NCBI GenBank assembly: GCA_014773175.1
Contig: VXCM01002787.1
Coordinates: forward strand, 124,001-188,000
DNA length: 64,000 nucleotides
Reading direction: 5' to 3'
From: Lucifuga dentata
Taxonomy: Eukaryota > Chordata > Actinopteri > Ophidiiformes > Bythitidae
The notes beneath the pieces are model-generated. The model made no database searches and was not told the DNA's origin. It saw only the letters and a list, made by a program, of their open reading frames with translations. This document shows positions 38,470 to 50,093 of this stretch, one piece after another (position 1 is the first letter of the stretch; each line of letters begins with the position of its first letter). Position numbers and translations under genes: made by a program.

Positions 38470-39188
38470 AATGTTGCAACATTTCATGACCTTAGGAACA
38501 GGCTTTAATCCTACAGTTGGTGACCTGAAGAACATGACCCTGCTGGTGACACTGGGGCATTGACACAGATGTGGAAGCGCAAAGATACAGAGACAGAGAA
38601 GGGGGGAAAAAAAAGAAAAGCCATCATAAAGCGAGCTTTTCAGGATCATGCCACATTTCATGTTAACACAGTGAACAGGTAGAGAGAGAGAGACAATGAG
38701 AGCTAAAAACAGAAGCCGCTAGCTACTCCACCTTAAACAAATTTTGACCAAACACCTCGGACAGCCACGAGCTGAAACCCATTCACACATCACCTCCTTC
38801 CCTGTCACACAGCTATTCATCTGCCCATTAGTCTCCTGTGGCAGGTGACAGCAGATAAAGACAGGCTGAAACAAAAAAAGACGACATATAGAAGTGCACT
38901 CCTGGTTTGACTGTAAGGGATCATGCATTCCTGGGTGCCTCGCTGAGGTTAAGTGCAACACAAGAATATGCCAAACAAAGAAATGTGAGTGGCTATAGAT
39001 GGCAGCATGAGGACCAGTGAGTGTGTGTGGAATGAAAAGGAGAGAAAACACTGATCTGTACTCAGTGATCACCATAAAAAAAAAAAGACAAAAGTGTTTT
39101 AATTCAGGTTAAAATGTTAGAACCTGCATGCATTTCAAGCTCATGCTATGAAATGTTTTATTCTCTTTATTACATTTACCCATTGGCC

Positions 39189-39602
39189 TTAAAGAACCAT
39201 AGCAGTGGTTTTGCATGTTTGAACCTAGTACATACAACCCATATACACGTTACGTTACTGACAACCATTTCCCAAAAGATATTATGGCAAATAGAATTTT
39301 TTTTTCCTACTTCCAGACCTTCCAGATGAAAATGCATGTCTCCGCCAGAGAATACAGTCCCAGGAAAAGACGGCTTTTACAGAGAAATTAAAAGCAACTG
39401 TCCCTTCTCCATTTGGACGTATGTGGTAGTAGGCAAAACACTGAATTTTTAAGGTGGGTGCAACATTTGCTTTTAAAAGATTTGGGGATTTGGCAAAAAT
39501 AACAGGAAAAGTGAAACAGTGTTTTAGAAAGTGGCTGTCAGTAACATGTACGTGTTCATTTTATTGGGCTTAAACATGCAAAATCACCAGTATGCCCTTT
39601 AA
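39189..39602 (-). mobile_element. TTAA-family MITE, subfamily B, internally deleted
   Basis: Both ends present (CTTAAAGAACCATAGCAG and CCAGTATGCCCTTTAA), but only 414 bases long. About 170 bases of core, the equivalent of the TTCAGTTCATTC...GAGCTGCATGG section, are missing between TTCCAGACCTTCCAG and ATGAAAATGCATGTC. Confidence 0.75.
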
Positions 39603-39951
39603 AGTGGCTCAGAAGTTTTACTTCAAATGTAATTTAAGAAGTTAAAGGAGATTGTAGGTGATTGTAACCCAGCACGACAGGCACGGTTCTGAGGCTTTTA
39701 GACGGAGCAGCTGTTGGAGGAACTTTGTCGCATAATATCACCAAACCACAAGTGGCAGCAGGTGTAGTCATGGCCACGGTAAAACTAACAGACAAAAGAA
39801 GGGGGGTCTGCTTTTAAATGTGAATGTGGCATCAGGGCAACTGTAGAGAGCTCTCAGTGCCTCTCACAGATGAAGATAAAGAGAGGGTGAACAGACAAAA
39901 ACTTTTATGTTCTCAATGAGCTCTCTTGTTTTGGTCTTCCTCAAGGGGGAA

Positions 39952-40084
39952 AAAAAACCCCAAAAAAGTCTTCCTGAAGCTACTGGTCTTGTGACAAAGT
40001 GGGTGTCAGTGGAGGTTNAAAAAACCCCAAAAAAGTCTTCCTGAAGCTACTGGTCTTGTGACAAAGTGGGTGTCAGTGGAGGTT
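39952..40084. other. 66-bp duplication around single N (likely assembly artefact)
   Basis: 39952-40017 equals 40019-40084 (AAAAAACCCC start, GTGGAGGTT end) with N at 40018. Confidence 0.85.
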
Positions 40085-40186
40085 TTTTGCTTCACCAAAT
40101 AACAAATATTATCTGCGTTGTTTACATAAGCCAATTTAAATATTAAGTCTCCACTTATAAAGGCAATAAATCAAATATTTATAGTC

Positions 40187-40893
40187 TTAAAGGGCCATAC
40201 CACCCATTTTGCATGTTTCAGCACAATATATTCAATTTTCATTGAAGATATTACTGACATCATTTTCCAAAGGATAAAACCGTATTTCAGCTTTCCTGAT
40301 ATTTTGCAAAATCTCTTAATCTTTCAAAATCAAATATTCAAGCAATACCATCTTAAAATTTAATAAATTATAGAAAACTCAGTCCGGATTCAAGTTTTTA
40401 ATTCTGAACCGTTTCTCCATCCAAATGGCTTCAACTTATCTACCACCTGGATGACTGAGAATCTTCATCAAAACTTAAAAATCAATGTTTTGCTTGCTAA
40501 TAGTTACGCAGCCTTATGAAGTCAAGGTTTAAATTTTTCCATATATGCAGGTCTTCTTTTGAGACTATATTCCCCAGTGGAGACATACATTCACTCCGCG
40601 CTTTTTATTGCGCTAAAACGCTAAAATTACGAAATTTAAAAAAAAAACCCTGAATACACGTCTTGTTCACGATGATGGATTACCTATCCCAAGAACATTT
40701 CTAGTATCAACAAGTTGATTTTAATAGCGTACCAGAATGAACTGAAACCAATGGTGGTCTGGAAGGTAGGAAAAACATTTTTAATTCACCGTTCCAGTAG
40801 TATGCTTTGGGAAATGATTGTCAGTAACGTTACATGTATGAAAATTGAATATATTAGGCTCAAACATGCAAAATGGATGGTATGGTCCTTTAA
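40187..40893 (+). mobile_element. TTAA-family MITE, subfamily A, copy 7, with nested insertion
   Basis: Complete ends (CTTAAAGGGCCATACCACCC and GGTATGGTCCTTTAA). The core is interrupted at about 40361-40470 by roughly 110 foreign bases, after which AACTTAAAAATCAATGTTTT resumes the element. Confidence 0.85.
40361..40470. mobile_element. retroelement-tail-like insert nested in MITE copy 7
   Basis: Contains ACCACCTGGATGACTGAGAA followed by TCTTCATCA, a phrase I recall at the ends of widespread fish retroelements (possibly Penelope-like). The flanking TTAAAA words on both sides may be a short target duplication. Family assignment is tentative. Confidence 0.35.
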
Positions 40894-42030
40894 ATTTAAA
40901 AATGTGTCATATCCAAGGTATCAACAAAATCAATATTTTAAGAACTTGATCCAGAGCAGAACCACAGGAAAGCCTGGTTTGTGACACGCTACACCGAGTG
41001 TTGTGATAGCAGCTGCTGAAGTGAAGCATCCCAGCCGGCTCCTGCATGTCACCTGACACTTCAACAAACCGCCCTGCCATTGCCTCTTTTTTTTTTTTTT
41101 TTTTTTTTTTTTGTGCCAGTATGACTGATGCACTGTGGGTGTGTATCTGTGTCTGGCCAACATCCAGCAGGAACAAGTTTTGTTCGGGTGACAAAAAAAC
41201 CCAAAACACGCCTGACACCTGGAGAACAGGACCAACGTGAGACACCGGCATTGCTACATGAAAGGAGGCAGGTTCGTCCTTCCATGAACCCACATCTTAT
41301 CTAGCCATACCTGGGCAGGTAAACACACACACACATACATACAGGAGGTCTAGAAAAGTATCCCAGGGAAACCAATCAGAAAGCATTCAGGAGGAATAAA
41401 GCCCAGCTCAGAAACTGACAAAAACATGAAATCATTTTCTGCACAATATGACATCTTGTTTTTAATCTTTACATATCCACGGTTGTTGTGTGATCACATA
41501 TATGTACACTCTCATGAGAACCACATACATTTACATACCGATCATACATCCCAGTGCAATCCCAGGCTTCCAGGGCAGCAACTGGTGGTTCAAAGCCTAG
41601 CTCAAGGGCATCTCAGCAACAGTTGCTGCAGCAGTGGAAATCAGTTTCCATTTAATTCCCTCTTATATCTTCAAGGGGCAGATGAGGAATTCAAACTAGC
41701 AACACTCAACTTCCTTTCTTCTCTACTACAGAACTACTGACTCTTAACACAACCTCGAACCCAAAATGAATTGAAAAGTGAATTTAATCTCTGACAAACT
41801 GATACAAAGGAGGCGTGCATGTGCATCATTCACCTGATCTTACACCTCAATCCTCCATGCAGTAATAACATAAATTAAGATTCTCCTTCCATTACAGCAT
41901 TATGACAGCCTGATAAGCTGTAAAGCCCAGGAAGTCCTTGAAAACAATTATAAAAGGATTTGGATGTCATTTTTTTCACTATCAGAGATTTATAATAACA
42001 AACAGGTGACTATTTAAATTGGGCACCAAC

Positions 42031-42085
42031 CTCTCTTCTCCTCCAGGTCCTGGAGGAACTGCCTGTAAGCAGCCGTGGAGCTCAT
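42031..42085 (-). CDS. macf1: macf1 candidate alternative first exon (18 codons)
   Basis: The ATG at 42085 in the context GGGGGGATGAGC (G at -3) opens 18 codons, MSSTAAYRQFLQDLEEKR, plus one G. Donor GTTGGT follows. The extra G completes the Asp codon of the 9919-9980 exon. The peptide is polar and predicted helical, like other short spectraplakin first exons, for example the Q-A-Y-E-E-V-R-E-K-Y-K ending of plectin 1f. It lacks a membrane segment, so would give a cytosolic isoform. Directly upstream is a C-run and purine-rich leader. I do not recognise a named homologue; support is splice phase, start context and peptide quality. Confidence 0.6.
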
Positions 42086-42800
42086 CCCCCCCTCCCAGAG
42101 AAAAGAAAGAGGGAGGGAAAGTGAAACAAGTCAGATGAAAGATTGAAACAAGTAGAGGTGAAAATACAGTGAAATGCAGAAAAGGGAAGAAACAGAGATA
42201 AAGGGGAAGGAAAAAGTGACCAAGAAACCTTAATAGAAGAGTTATAAGTGAGGTATTATGAAAAAAAAGGAATGAAAAAAGAACAGAAAACTAGTGAAGA
42301 GGAGAAAAGAGAGGAAGAGGAGGAAGAGTGAGAGTCTGGAGGCTATAGATGATCTTTGAGGCCTCAAGAATCCAAGCTGTCAGAGAAAAGTCATCCTTAA
42401 TCACGTAGACGATCCTTCATCTCTTACTCGCTTCTTTTCTTCCACAATCTTCGTCGTTCTCCGCACGCGCGCGTGTGTGTGTGTGTGTGTCCGAGGTTAC
42501 GGTAGCTCTGACTGCGGCAGTGTGTTAGTAGCTGTAAGTCGGATAGAGGAACTGGACTTTGACCACAAGATAGATGATGTCATTGCGAGAGCCAGAGACA
42601 TGTGTTTCACTTGGTCCAGAGCGACTGTGTGTGCCTGTGTGTGTGTGTGTGTGTGTGTGTGTATCTCAAAATGAATTAGAAAAAAAAGGAGGCGTGTTTT
42701 GCTTATTACTCAGTGCTCAGCTGTGCAGGTTTTTTTCAGACTGTGGAGTTAATGTATGAATGTTTGACTGTCACACATTTGTCATTCATTCAGCTTCACA

Positions 42801-42803
<3 letters not shown>

Positions 42804-42861
<58 letters not shown>
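42804..42861. repeat. (GT)n microsatellite
   Basis: About 29 GT units, the longest in the window, ending GCGCATGCATG. Confidence 0.95.
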
Positions 42862-42864
<3 letters not shown>

Positions 42865-43180
42865 ATGCATGTGTGTGCCTTTGCTTCTACTGGATCAACA
42901 TTCTGCAGCAGATTACAGAGCAGTAGAAGGGGGAGGTAACAAGGCTTTTTAACACTGTCTCCTCTCACTTTTTAATTTTCTTACAATCTCTCTCTTTCTT
43001 TCTCTCTCTCTCTCTCTCTCTCTCTCCCTCCCTCTTCCCTTCTCAAACACACACATGAATACCCCACATTAATCTGAATTCTTCATTAAACCATTAATTG
43101 GCACACTTTACCACAATCAAAAATTAACTTTACTTTTTAGACAGCCTTCCCGTAATTCTTCCTTTCTATTCATGTTATCA

Positions 43181-43313
43181 CGTTTGTCCTCTCTCTCTCT
43201 CTCTCTCTCTCTTTTATTTTACTTCATGAAAAGGGCAACACGAGGTNCGTTTGTCCTCTCTCTCTCTCTCTCTCTCTCTTTTATTTTACTTCATGAAAAG
43301 GGCAACACGAGGT
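43181..43313. other. 66-bp duplication around single N (likely assembly artefact)
   Basis: 43181-43246 equals 43248-43313 (CGTTTGTCC, TC run, CAACACGAGGT) with N at 43247. Confidence 0.85.
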
Positions 43314-43453
43314 AAATAATAACCTGGATTTTTAACATTTAACAGAGTAAACACATTGAAAAGAAGGCAGATTAAGCCAGATGTCTAGTGGCATGGAAAC
43401 CAGTAGCTTGACTCCAAATACTTTTAATGGCTTCTGTCACTTTCATGCTACTC

Positions 43454-43491
43454 TCTATCTAATAGAAGTGTAAACACTTCTATTAGATAGA
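43454..43491. repeat. perfect 18-bp inverted repeat with 2-base loop
   Basis: The left arm contains CTATCTAATAGAAGTGT and the right arm its exact complement, separated only by AA. No mismatch over 18 pairs. It is outside any transposon copy and unrelated to a terminator or known RNA. Confidence 0.95.
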
Positions 43492-43671
43492 AAAGAACTG
43501 GCTCTGAATATCTTCAAATAATACGTCTATTTATATCAGCAGCCTAATGATGGGGAAAAGCCTTCCAAAGGCAACTGGACTACAGCACAAATTCATGACT
43601 GAAGACTGGCTGAAATGTTAAAGAGAGAAAATGGTTACAGGTTCAAGGATCTGGTCAGGATCACCAAACTA

Positions 43672-44234
43672 TTAAAGGACAATTTTGCATGTTTGTGCCT
43701 AATATATTCAATTTTCAGTTCATTCTGGTACGCTATTAAAATCAACTTGTTGATAGTTGAAATGTTCTTAGAATAGGTAATCCATCATCACGAACAAGAC
43801 ATACAGTGTATTCAGGTTTGTTTTTTTTTAGAAGTTTGATAATTCTAAGGTTTAAACACAATAAAAAGAGTGGAGTGAATGTATGTCTCCACCAGGGAAT
43901 ATAGTCCCAAAAGAAGACCTGCGTTTATCGAAACATNGAGTGAATGTATGTCTCCACCAGGGAATATAGTCCCAAAAGAAGACCTGCGTTTATCGAAACA
44001 TTTGAACAACTGTGACTTCATAGGGCTGCGTAAATATTAACAGGCGAAAAATCAGTTTTTAAGGTGGGTGTATCACTTGAATATTTGATTTTGAAACATT
44101 AAGAGATTTTGCAAAATATCAGGAAAGTTGAAATACAGTTTTATCCTTTGGGAAATGATTGTCAATAACATAAAATGTATGAAAATTGAATATATTATGT
44201 TCAAACATGCAAAATGGGTGGTATGGTCCTTTAA
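43672..44234 (-). mobile_element. TTAA-family MITE, subfamily A, copy 8 (left part deleted, N duplication)
   Basis: Left end ATTAAAGGACAATTTTGCA has lost the CATACCACCC word. The inverted repeat jumps directly from TTCAATTTTC to AGTTCATTCTGGTACGC. A 64-base segment is present twice (43873-43936, 43938-44001) around N 43937. Right end intact. Confidence 0.83.
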
Positions 44235-45195
44235 AGGTAGATAACACAGTTTTGGTCTAGAGAGTGTTCACAAGATGAGAAAGAACCTGAATTGGTGCTA
44301 AAACAATGTGCTGATTAGTTAGGAAACATAAAGTTATTAAATTACTTTGGATAATAGGATAATTATCATAAATCATTAATCAAATAAGCCAAATACTTTG
44401 CCAAATAATACACTACTAGCATTTTTTACCCTATTAAACAGAATATCTCAGTGCTTCTTAGCTGATAGTCAAGCAAAATCATTTTATAGACTTAATAATT
44501 AATCAGAAATATAGTAACAGCATATATTTTACGCTTGTAAAATCACATTAAAATATCATTGCATTCTGTCAAGGTTTTTATTATTGATTTGGATGTAATA
44601 ATATAAATAATGTAAATAATTTTTATTGATTATAGAATTGTTACAAGTAAGCAAAAGATAAACAGAAGGACAGCAAACGCTCATTTGAAGCCAAATATTA
44701 TGAAAATATTAAAAAATAACTTAAGTTTGCACTTCATGCAGTGGTTACAACATCTGTGCTGTTGTCTGCATCAGCATCTAGCGCTAATGTAGTAACGTAC
44801 ACAATGTAAGAACAAAATGAAGCAATGTAATTAAAAATAATGAGCTGTGTGAGTTATGCAAGCTGTAAGCTACCAGGTGTGTGCTCACCTCAGTCATAAC
44901 AAATTAAACCAGTTGCACAATGTGTGAGCGGTTTAACTGGGCTTGCTATAAAACAGCGAGAGGTGCAGCGCTCATAGCTGTACCAAAGATGATATCACAA
45001 CTATTAAAATGCAAATTCAATGTGTCAGAAAAAGTGTAAATCTCACTGACGACTGAAATAAGGAGAGGAAGATACATGATCCTGATGCTGCAGGACCATT
45101 TACTGATTTGGTTTTACTGTACATACAAGGTGATATATGCAAAAAAGGGGGGCCACGATTAAGGTCGCAGTGAGGCTAAATGTGTAGATTAAAGT

Positions 45196-45328
45196 CTGTC
45201 TGTGCGTGCGTGTGTGTGTGTGTGTGTGTGTGTGTTCAGATCTACTGTGGACTGGAGGGGANCTGTCTGTGCGTGCGTGTGTGTGTGTGTGTGTGTGTGT
45301 GTTCAGATCTACTGTGGACTGGAGGGGA
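45196..45328. other. 66-bp duplication around single N (likely assembly artefact)
   Basis: 45196-45261 equals 45263-45328 (CTGTCTGTGCGTGCG, GT run, GGACTGGAGGGGA) with N at 45262. Confidence 0.85.
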
Positions 45329-45764
45329 CATGACTGCATTAATGAACTGATAACAATCCAAACAGTTGATCTACGTTGCAATAAACAGCAAAGATCGACG
45401 GATTTGATTCCACAAACTAATTAGCAGAAAGTGGAACTCATCCAGTAGTACTTACAGCAGTTAATGCAGTAACAGCTACAATTACTACCATCACTATAAT
45501 ACTATCAAACGCTACTGCAGTAACTGATGATAATTCTCTGTCACTCAGGATTGACTTTGCACATTTGTCAAATACTTTCTTGTTGTTAACTATATCCTGC
45601 TTCCTAAGCCATGCAAACGACACATTGTTACATAAGAGGGGATGTTTACGTTATCAAACGTTAGCCTACATTTGCTAATGAAATATGCTGCTGATCCTTC
45701 CTCTGGTTGTTTGTTCATAGATGGTCAATCTTACTCAGATCATCATTTCATCATCGACCAACTG

Positions 45765-46318
45765 ATCTTTCTATTCATGTACGTCTGTTACGTTACTGAC
45801 AATCGTTTCCCAAAGGATAAAACTGTATTTCAGCTTTCCTGATATTTTGCGAAATCCCTTAATCTTTCAAAATCAAATATTCAAGTGATACACCCACCTT
45901 AAAAATTGATGTTTCGCCTGCTAGTAGTTACGCAGCCTTATGAAGTCGAGATCGTTTAAATTTTTCGATAAACACAGGTTTTCTTTTTTCTGTATTTCCT
46001 GGTGGAGACATACATTCACTCCGTGCCTTTTATTGCGCTTAAAAGCTAAAATTACTGAAGTTTGAAAAAAACCCTGAAAACACATCTTATTTGCGATGAT
46101 GGATTACCTGTCCCAAAGAATGTTTTTCAAGTATCAACAAGTTCATTTTGATAGCGTACCAGAATGAACTGAAACCAATGGTGGTCTGGAAGGTAGAAAA
46201 AATTTTTAATTCACCGTTCCAGTAGTATGCTTTGGGAAATGATTGTCAGTAATGTTACATGTATGAAATTTGAATATATTAGGCTCAAACATGCAAAATG
46301 GCCAGTATGGTCCTTTAA
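45765..46318 (+). mobile_element. TTAA-family MITE, subfamily A, copy 9 (5' end lost)
   Basis: Similarity begins within the left inverted repeat at TTCATGTACGTCTGTTACG; the outer ~55 bases and TTAA are missing. Right end GCCAGTATGGTCCTTTAA is intact. Confidence 0.82.
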
Positions 46319-46485
46319 GTGTGTGTTTCAGAAGGATCAGAGGTGAGCTAAGATAATAATGACGTGGTGTGTAAAGGTCAAAAGGTGCTGGCTGCTGATT
46401 TGCCCTTATTAATGTGTTTCCTCACACATTAGTGACAAGGGGAAAAATTGATCCCTGGACCCAAGGGGGGTTAAACTGACACACA

Positions 46486-46522
<37 letters not shown>

Positions 46523-46839
46523 CAGCACATTAGTACAAACACACAAGATGAATGTATTATTGGAACTCACCCTCCATGCATCTATTCAATTCTGTTCTAT
46601 GCACAGATATGGAAATCTCTACACACACATTACATAAAAACATCACCATCACCACACATACACGTGTACACGCACATGTACACAAAGACCTGGTACAATT
46701 CAAAGTCAACATTCTCTCAACAACTCTTTTAAGTGAAGAAACGTGATGAAAACTGCTTGGCGATCCTGAACGCTCCCCTGGGAGTCTGCTCTGTCATGTG
46801 ACCCTGTCAACAGCAGGCCGCTCCATCAAAAGCAAGCCT

Positions 46840-46879
<40 letters not shown>

Positions 46880-47092
46880 CCAGACAAATCTCTCTCTCAC
46901 ACAGACGTTTTCCTTGGATCGTCACACGCTAGTCGAAAGAAAGTGGTGTGATTGGTAACTATAGCAACAGGAGAGCAGCTTTCCTCCTTTTTTACACCTG
47001 TTCCTCAGGAGGGCTCATAAGGTCATGAACTAGCCACACACTGTAGACATAAACTGGTCTGGAGATGTTAGAGACAGGAAAAAAATCTCTGC

Positions 47093-47645
47093 TTAAAGGG
47101 CCATACTGGTGATTTTGCATGTTTTAGCCCAATAATTACTACCTGTATAGCCACTATATGACTGACAGCTATTTTCCGAAACGTAAAGCTGTGTTTTAGT
47201 TTTCCTGTTATTTTGCCAAATCTCCTAACGTTTCAAAATAAAAAGTGATACATTCACCTTAAAATTCAATATTTCGCCTGGGAACACATACATACGAATG
47301 TAGAAGGCATGGTGCTTTTTTTTTTTATTTCTCTGTAAAAGCCATCTTCTCCTGAGACTATATTACTGGCACACACACACATTTTCTTCCATGTACCTCC
47401 CTGTTGGATCGTTTAAATGAAGTAACTTCCACAAAAAATAAGAATGGTGTGCGGTTCACTGTGAGGAATTACTTGTCTCAAGCATGTTTCAAGTCTCTGT
47501 AAGATGAATTTTATAGCGTACTGGAATCAACTGAAACCAGTAGCAGCCTGGAAGGTAGGAAAAATAGTTTGAAAATTTACAGCACCAGTAGTGTTTATGG
47601 GAAAATGTTTGGCAGTAGGGCTCAAACTTGCAAAATCACAGTTAT
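47093..47645 (+). mobile_element. TTAA-family MITE, subfamily B, diverged copy
   Basis: Left end CTTAAAGGGCCATACTGGTG, B-type TTTTAGCCCAATAATTAC, and a diverged core (GTTTCAAGTCTCTGTAAG, GAACTGAAACC-like words). The right end decays at CTCAAACTTGCAAAATCAC with no final TTAA. It is 325 bases downstream of the 47971-48010 candidate exon in gene direction. Confidence 0.7.
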
Positions 47646-47970
47646 AGCAAACAACATCAAGTGTGAAAGAACACAAATATCCAGACAGGAAAAACCACAA
47701 GAAGCACAACAAGCTGGATTCCGGTTTCCATCATCTTAATATATGTACTGACAAGCAAGTCAAAGGAGAGTTTTCATTTTAACTACTGTGTCTCTTCCAA
47801 ATGTCGGTAAGGATAGAGCGCCATGGTGAGTGAGCAATGGCAGCTGGGAAACAGATTTTTTCCAGAGGAAATAAAAGAAGAGGTCTGGCGACATTAACTT
47901 TCACACAGCCTGGTAGAATCAGAATAGAAGAGCTTAGTAAACGTTGGACAGGAGAAATGGAAGTATTTAC

Positions 47971-48010
47971 CTTTGATGGAGGAGGTCGGTAGGAACGGCA
48001 GCAGCAACAT
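47971..48010 (-). CDS. macf1: macf1 candidate alternative first exon (13 codons)
   Basis: The ATG at 48010 opens MLLLPFLPTSSIK (13 codons) plus one G before the good donor GTAAATACT. The G restores the Asp codon of the common exon, giving ...S-S-I-K-D-E-R-D. Plectin 1e ends similarly (S-S-L-K-D-E-R-D). The start context (TATTCCATGT) is weak, and support is otherwise only phase and donor, so it may be chance. If real, it adds a short hydrophobic N-terminus too short to span a membrane. Confidence 0.4.
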
Positions 48011-48153
48011 GGAATAGAAAAAGAAGAAAAGATATTAGTTATCATTTATTAAAAATAAAGTCAGCTTCAAAACGAGAAATTTGACAGTTTCACAGATGCG
48101 ACTCCTGATTTGACAAACTTACTGCCAACGGCAAAATGCATAATTCGATATTA

Positions 48154-48732
48154 TTAAAGAACCATACCACCCATTTTGCATGCTTTAGCCTAATATATTC
48201 AATTTTCATCATGTTACGCTACTGACAATCATTTCCCAAAGCATACTACTGGAATGGTGAGTTAAAAAAATTTTCCTACCTTCCAGACCGCCATTGGTTT
48301 CAGTTCATTCTGGTACGCTATTAAAATCAACTTGTTGATACTTGAAACGTTCTTGGGATAGGTAATCCATCATTATGAACAAGATGTATATTCAGATTTT
48401 TTCGAAGTTTTGTAATTTAAGCGTTTAAGTGCAATAAAAAGCACAGAGTGAATGTATGTCTCCACAGGGGGATATAGTCCCAAAAGAAAACCTGCGTTTA
48501 TCGAAAAATTTAAATGACCTTGACTTCATAATTTTGCGTAACTATTAGCAGGCAAAACATCGATTTTTAAGGTGGGTGTATCGCTTGAATATTTGATTTT
48601 GAAAGATTAAGAGATTTCGCAAAATGTCAGGTTTTATCCTTCGGGAAATGATTGTCAATAATGTTACGTGTATGGAAATTGAATATACAGTATTAGGCTT
48701 AAACATGCAAAATGGGTGGTATGGTTCTTTAA
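48154..48732 (-). mobile_element. TTAA-family MITE, subfamily A, copy 10
   Basis: Ends TTATTAAAGAACCATACCAC and GGTGGTATGGTTCTTTAA. Both ends carry the same GGACC to GAACC change, keeping the inverted repeat paired. Core reversed and complete. Confidence 0.87.
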
Positions 48733-49838
48733 ATTTGAACATGGTTAGTAAAGCTTCCCTGAATGTATTCATCTGTGATATGTAAACAAGTTCATCTAGC
48801 TCACCATAATGTGTATATAAAGCATTTCAGAGTAAAGGCCTTCCAATACACACAGAAGATAATCAAGCATGATATGCGCATGCCCCCCNCCCACACACAC
48901 ACACACACACACACACTAGTTAATACTGTAGATGCCAGGAATGTCATTAAATCAAATAGTTACAGTCGAGCACCGCACCCTCAGCCAGTCTGAATACTTC
49001 AGTGTTCAGGGATGTTCTACTACAGCAGAAATCTTATGAGTGTGTATATTTCACAGTGCACTTTCAAGAATGTGCGTTGGTGCATGCGCTGGCCTGTGCA
49101 TGTGCGTTTCAACATGCATTTTGCTCCTGTAAGCATGTATGCAGGAGCGGGCGTGAGTCTGTCTGCATGTTCTCTAAAATGCCAAGCAGCTTCTGTTGCA
49201 GCAGCTGACGTGAGACCATTTGCGGCTCTAACCCGAGCTGCTGCTCTGTCTGTATGGAGAATGACGGTGCATACACACCCATACACACTCACAAGATGGA
49301 TGGTTCTCTGCCTATATAAAAAAATAAATAAATACACACACTCCAAACACCTTTATGACCGTAGCATCTTCCCTTCTAAAATCGCTCTATTTCTGTAACG
49401 CTTTGTGCTTTCTCGTTGTCTCAATCAAGCGTTTTAGCATTTCATGTCTTTTGATACGCGCCACAGCAACAAATTGTTTTTCTGGAGAAAGTCTAAGTTT
49501 AAAAACTACACGTCCACCTTAAAAAAAAAAAAAAATCATGTCAGGCAACTCACTCAAGGTGTAACAGAGGATGAGGGGAGAGAAAGGGATGAGCAAATGA
49601 CAGAATGGATGGAGTGATGTGTCAGAGGGTTATGAGGTGAAACAGCTTTGGGGCCTCTGATGTCAGGGAGTGTGCAGACTCACAAAACACACACATTCAT
49701 GCACACACACACACACACACGCACAAAACAATGGAGCATTCATCGAGAAAAACCGCAGAGAAGGGAGCTGGAGAACTCTGTCATGAAAACAAAGTGACAA
49801 ATAGGGCTGTGCTGAGTGAGAAAGTGAGAGAGCGAGAC

Positions 49839-49847
<9 letters not shown>

Positions 49848-49888
<41 letters not shown>
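49848..49888. repeat. (AG)n microsatellite
   Basis: About 20 AG units; a second AG run lies at 50061-50091. Confidence 0.95.
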
Positions 49889-49890
<2 letters not shown>

Positions 49891-50055
49891 TAGTCAAACG
49901 GTGAGAAAATGGTGATTTCCGCCAGGATTGGCCAGTGTGTCGTCTCACTCTCTATCCCTTACAAAGACTGGAGGGAGGGGAAAAAAAGAGAAATAGACTT
50001 CTGCAGATGTATATAAAATGTAGGTCAACTGGAGCAGAGATAGAGGGAGGTGTAC

Positions 50056-50093
<38 letters not shown>

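Larger units (their letters stand above)
30214..42030 (-). other. macf1: macf1 5' intronic/flanking region
   Basis: No coding exon recognised. Contents: a run of transposon copies (30691, 32013, 37902, 39189, 40187), poly-A around N 31833, CA run (33285-33322), hAT-like remnant (34673-35204), GAT trinucleotide run (36277-36313), GT run (36616-36643), N duplication at 39952-40084 and T-run at 41091-41112. The stretches 35200-36240 and 41120-42020 look unique and AT-rich, with no feature I can name. Confidence 0.6.
42086..47970 (-). other. macf1: macf1 5' intronic/flanking region
   Basis: No confident coding exon. Contents: purine-rich leader (42090-42350), GT runs (42638-42662, 42804-42861), TC runs with N duplication (43003-43313), a perfect hairpin (43454-43491), transposon copies (43672, 45765, 47093), AT-rich unique sequence (44240-45090), N duplication in a GT tract (45196-45328) and CA runs (46493-46520, 46851-46876). 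Confidence 0.6.

Noticed and set aside
40715..40984. ORF beginning MILIAYQNELKPM, seen again at 19815 and 51443
   Set aside because: Recurs because it lies in the right half of the MITE copies. It is open only across part of the core and differs by frameshift between copies, so it is not a transposase.
44891..44899. ATG ACT GAG followed by GTGAGC donor
   Set aside because: Ends in phase 0, incompatible with the common exon.
46571..46577. ATG GAG G followed by GTGAGT donor
   Set aside because: In phase, but only two codons long with a poor start context; indistinguishable from chance.
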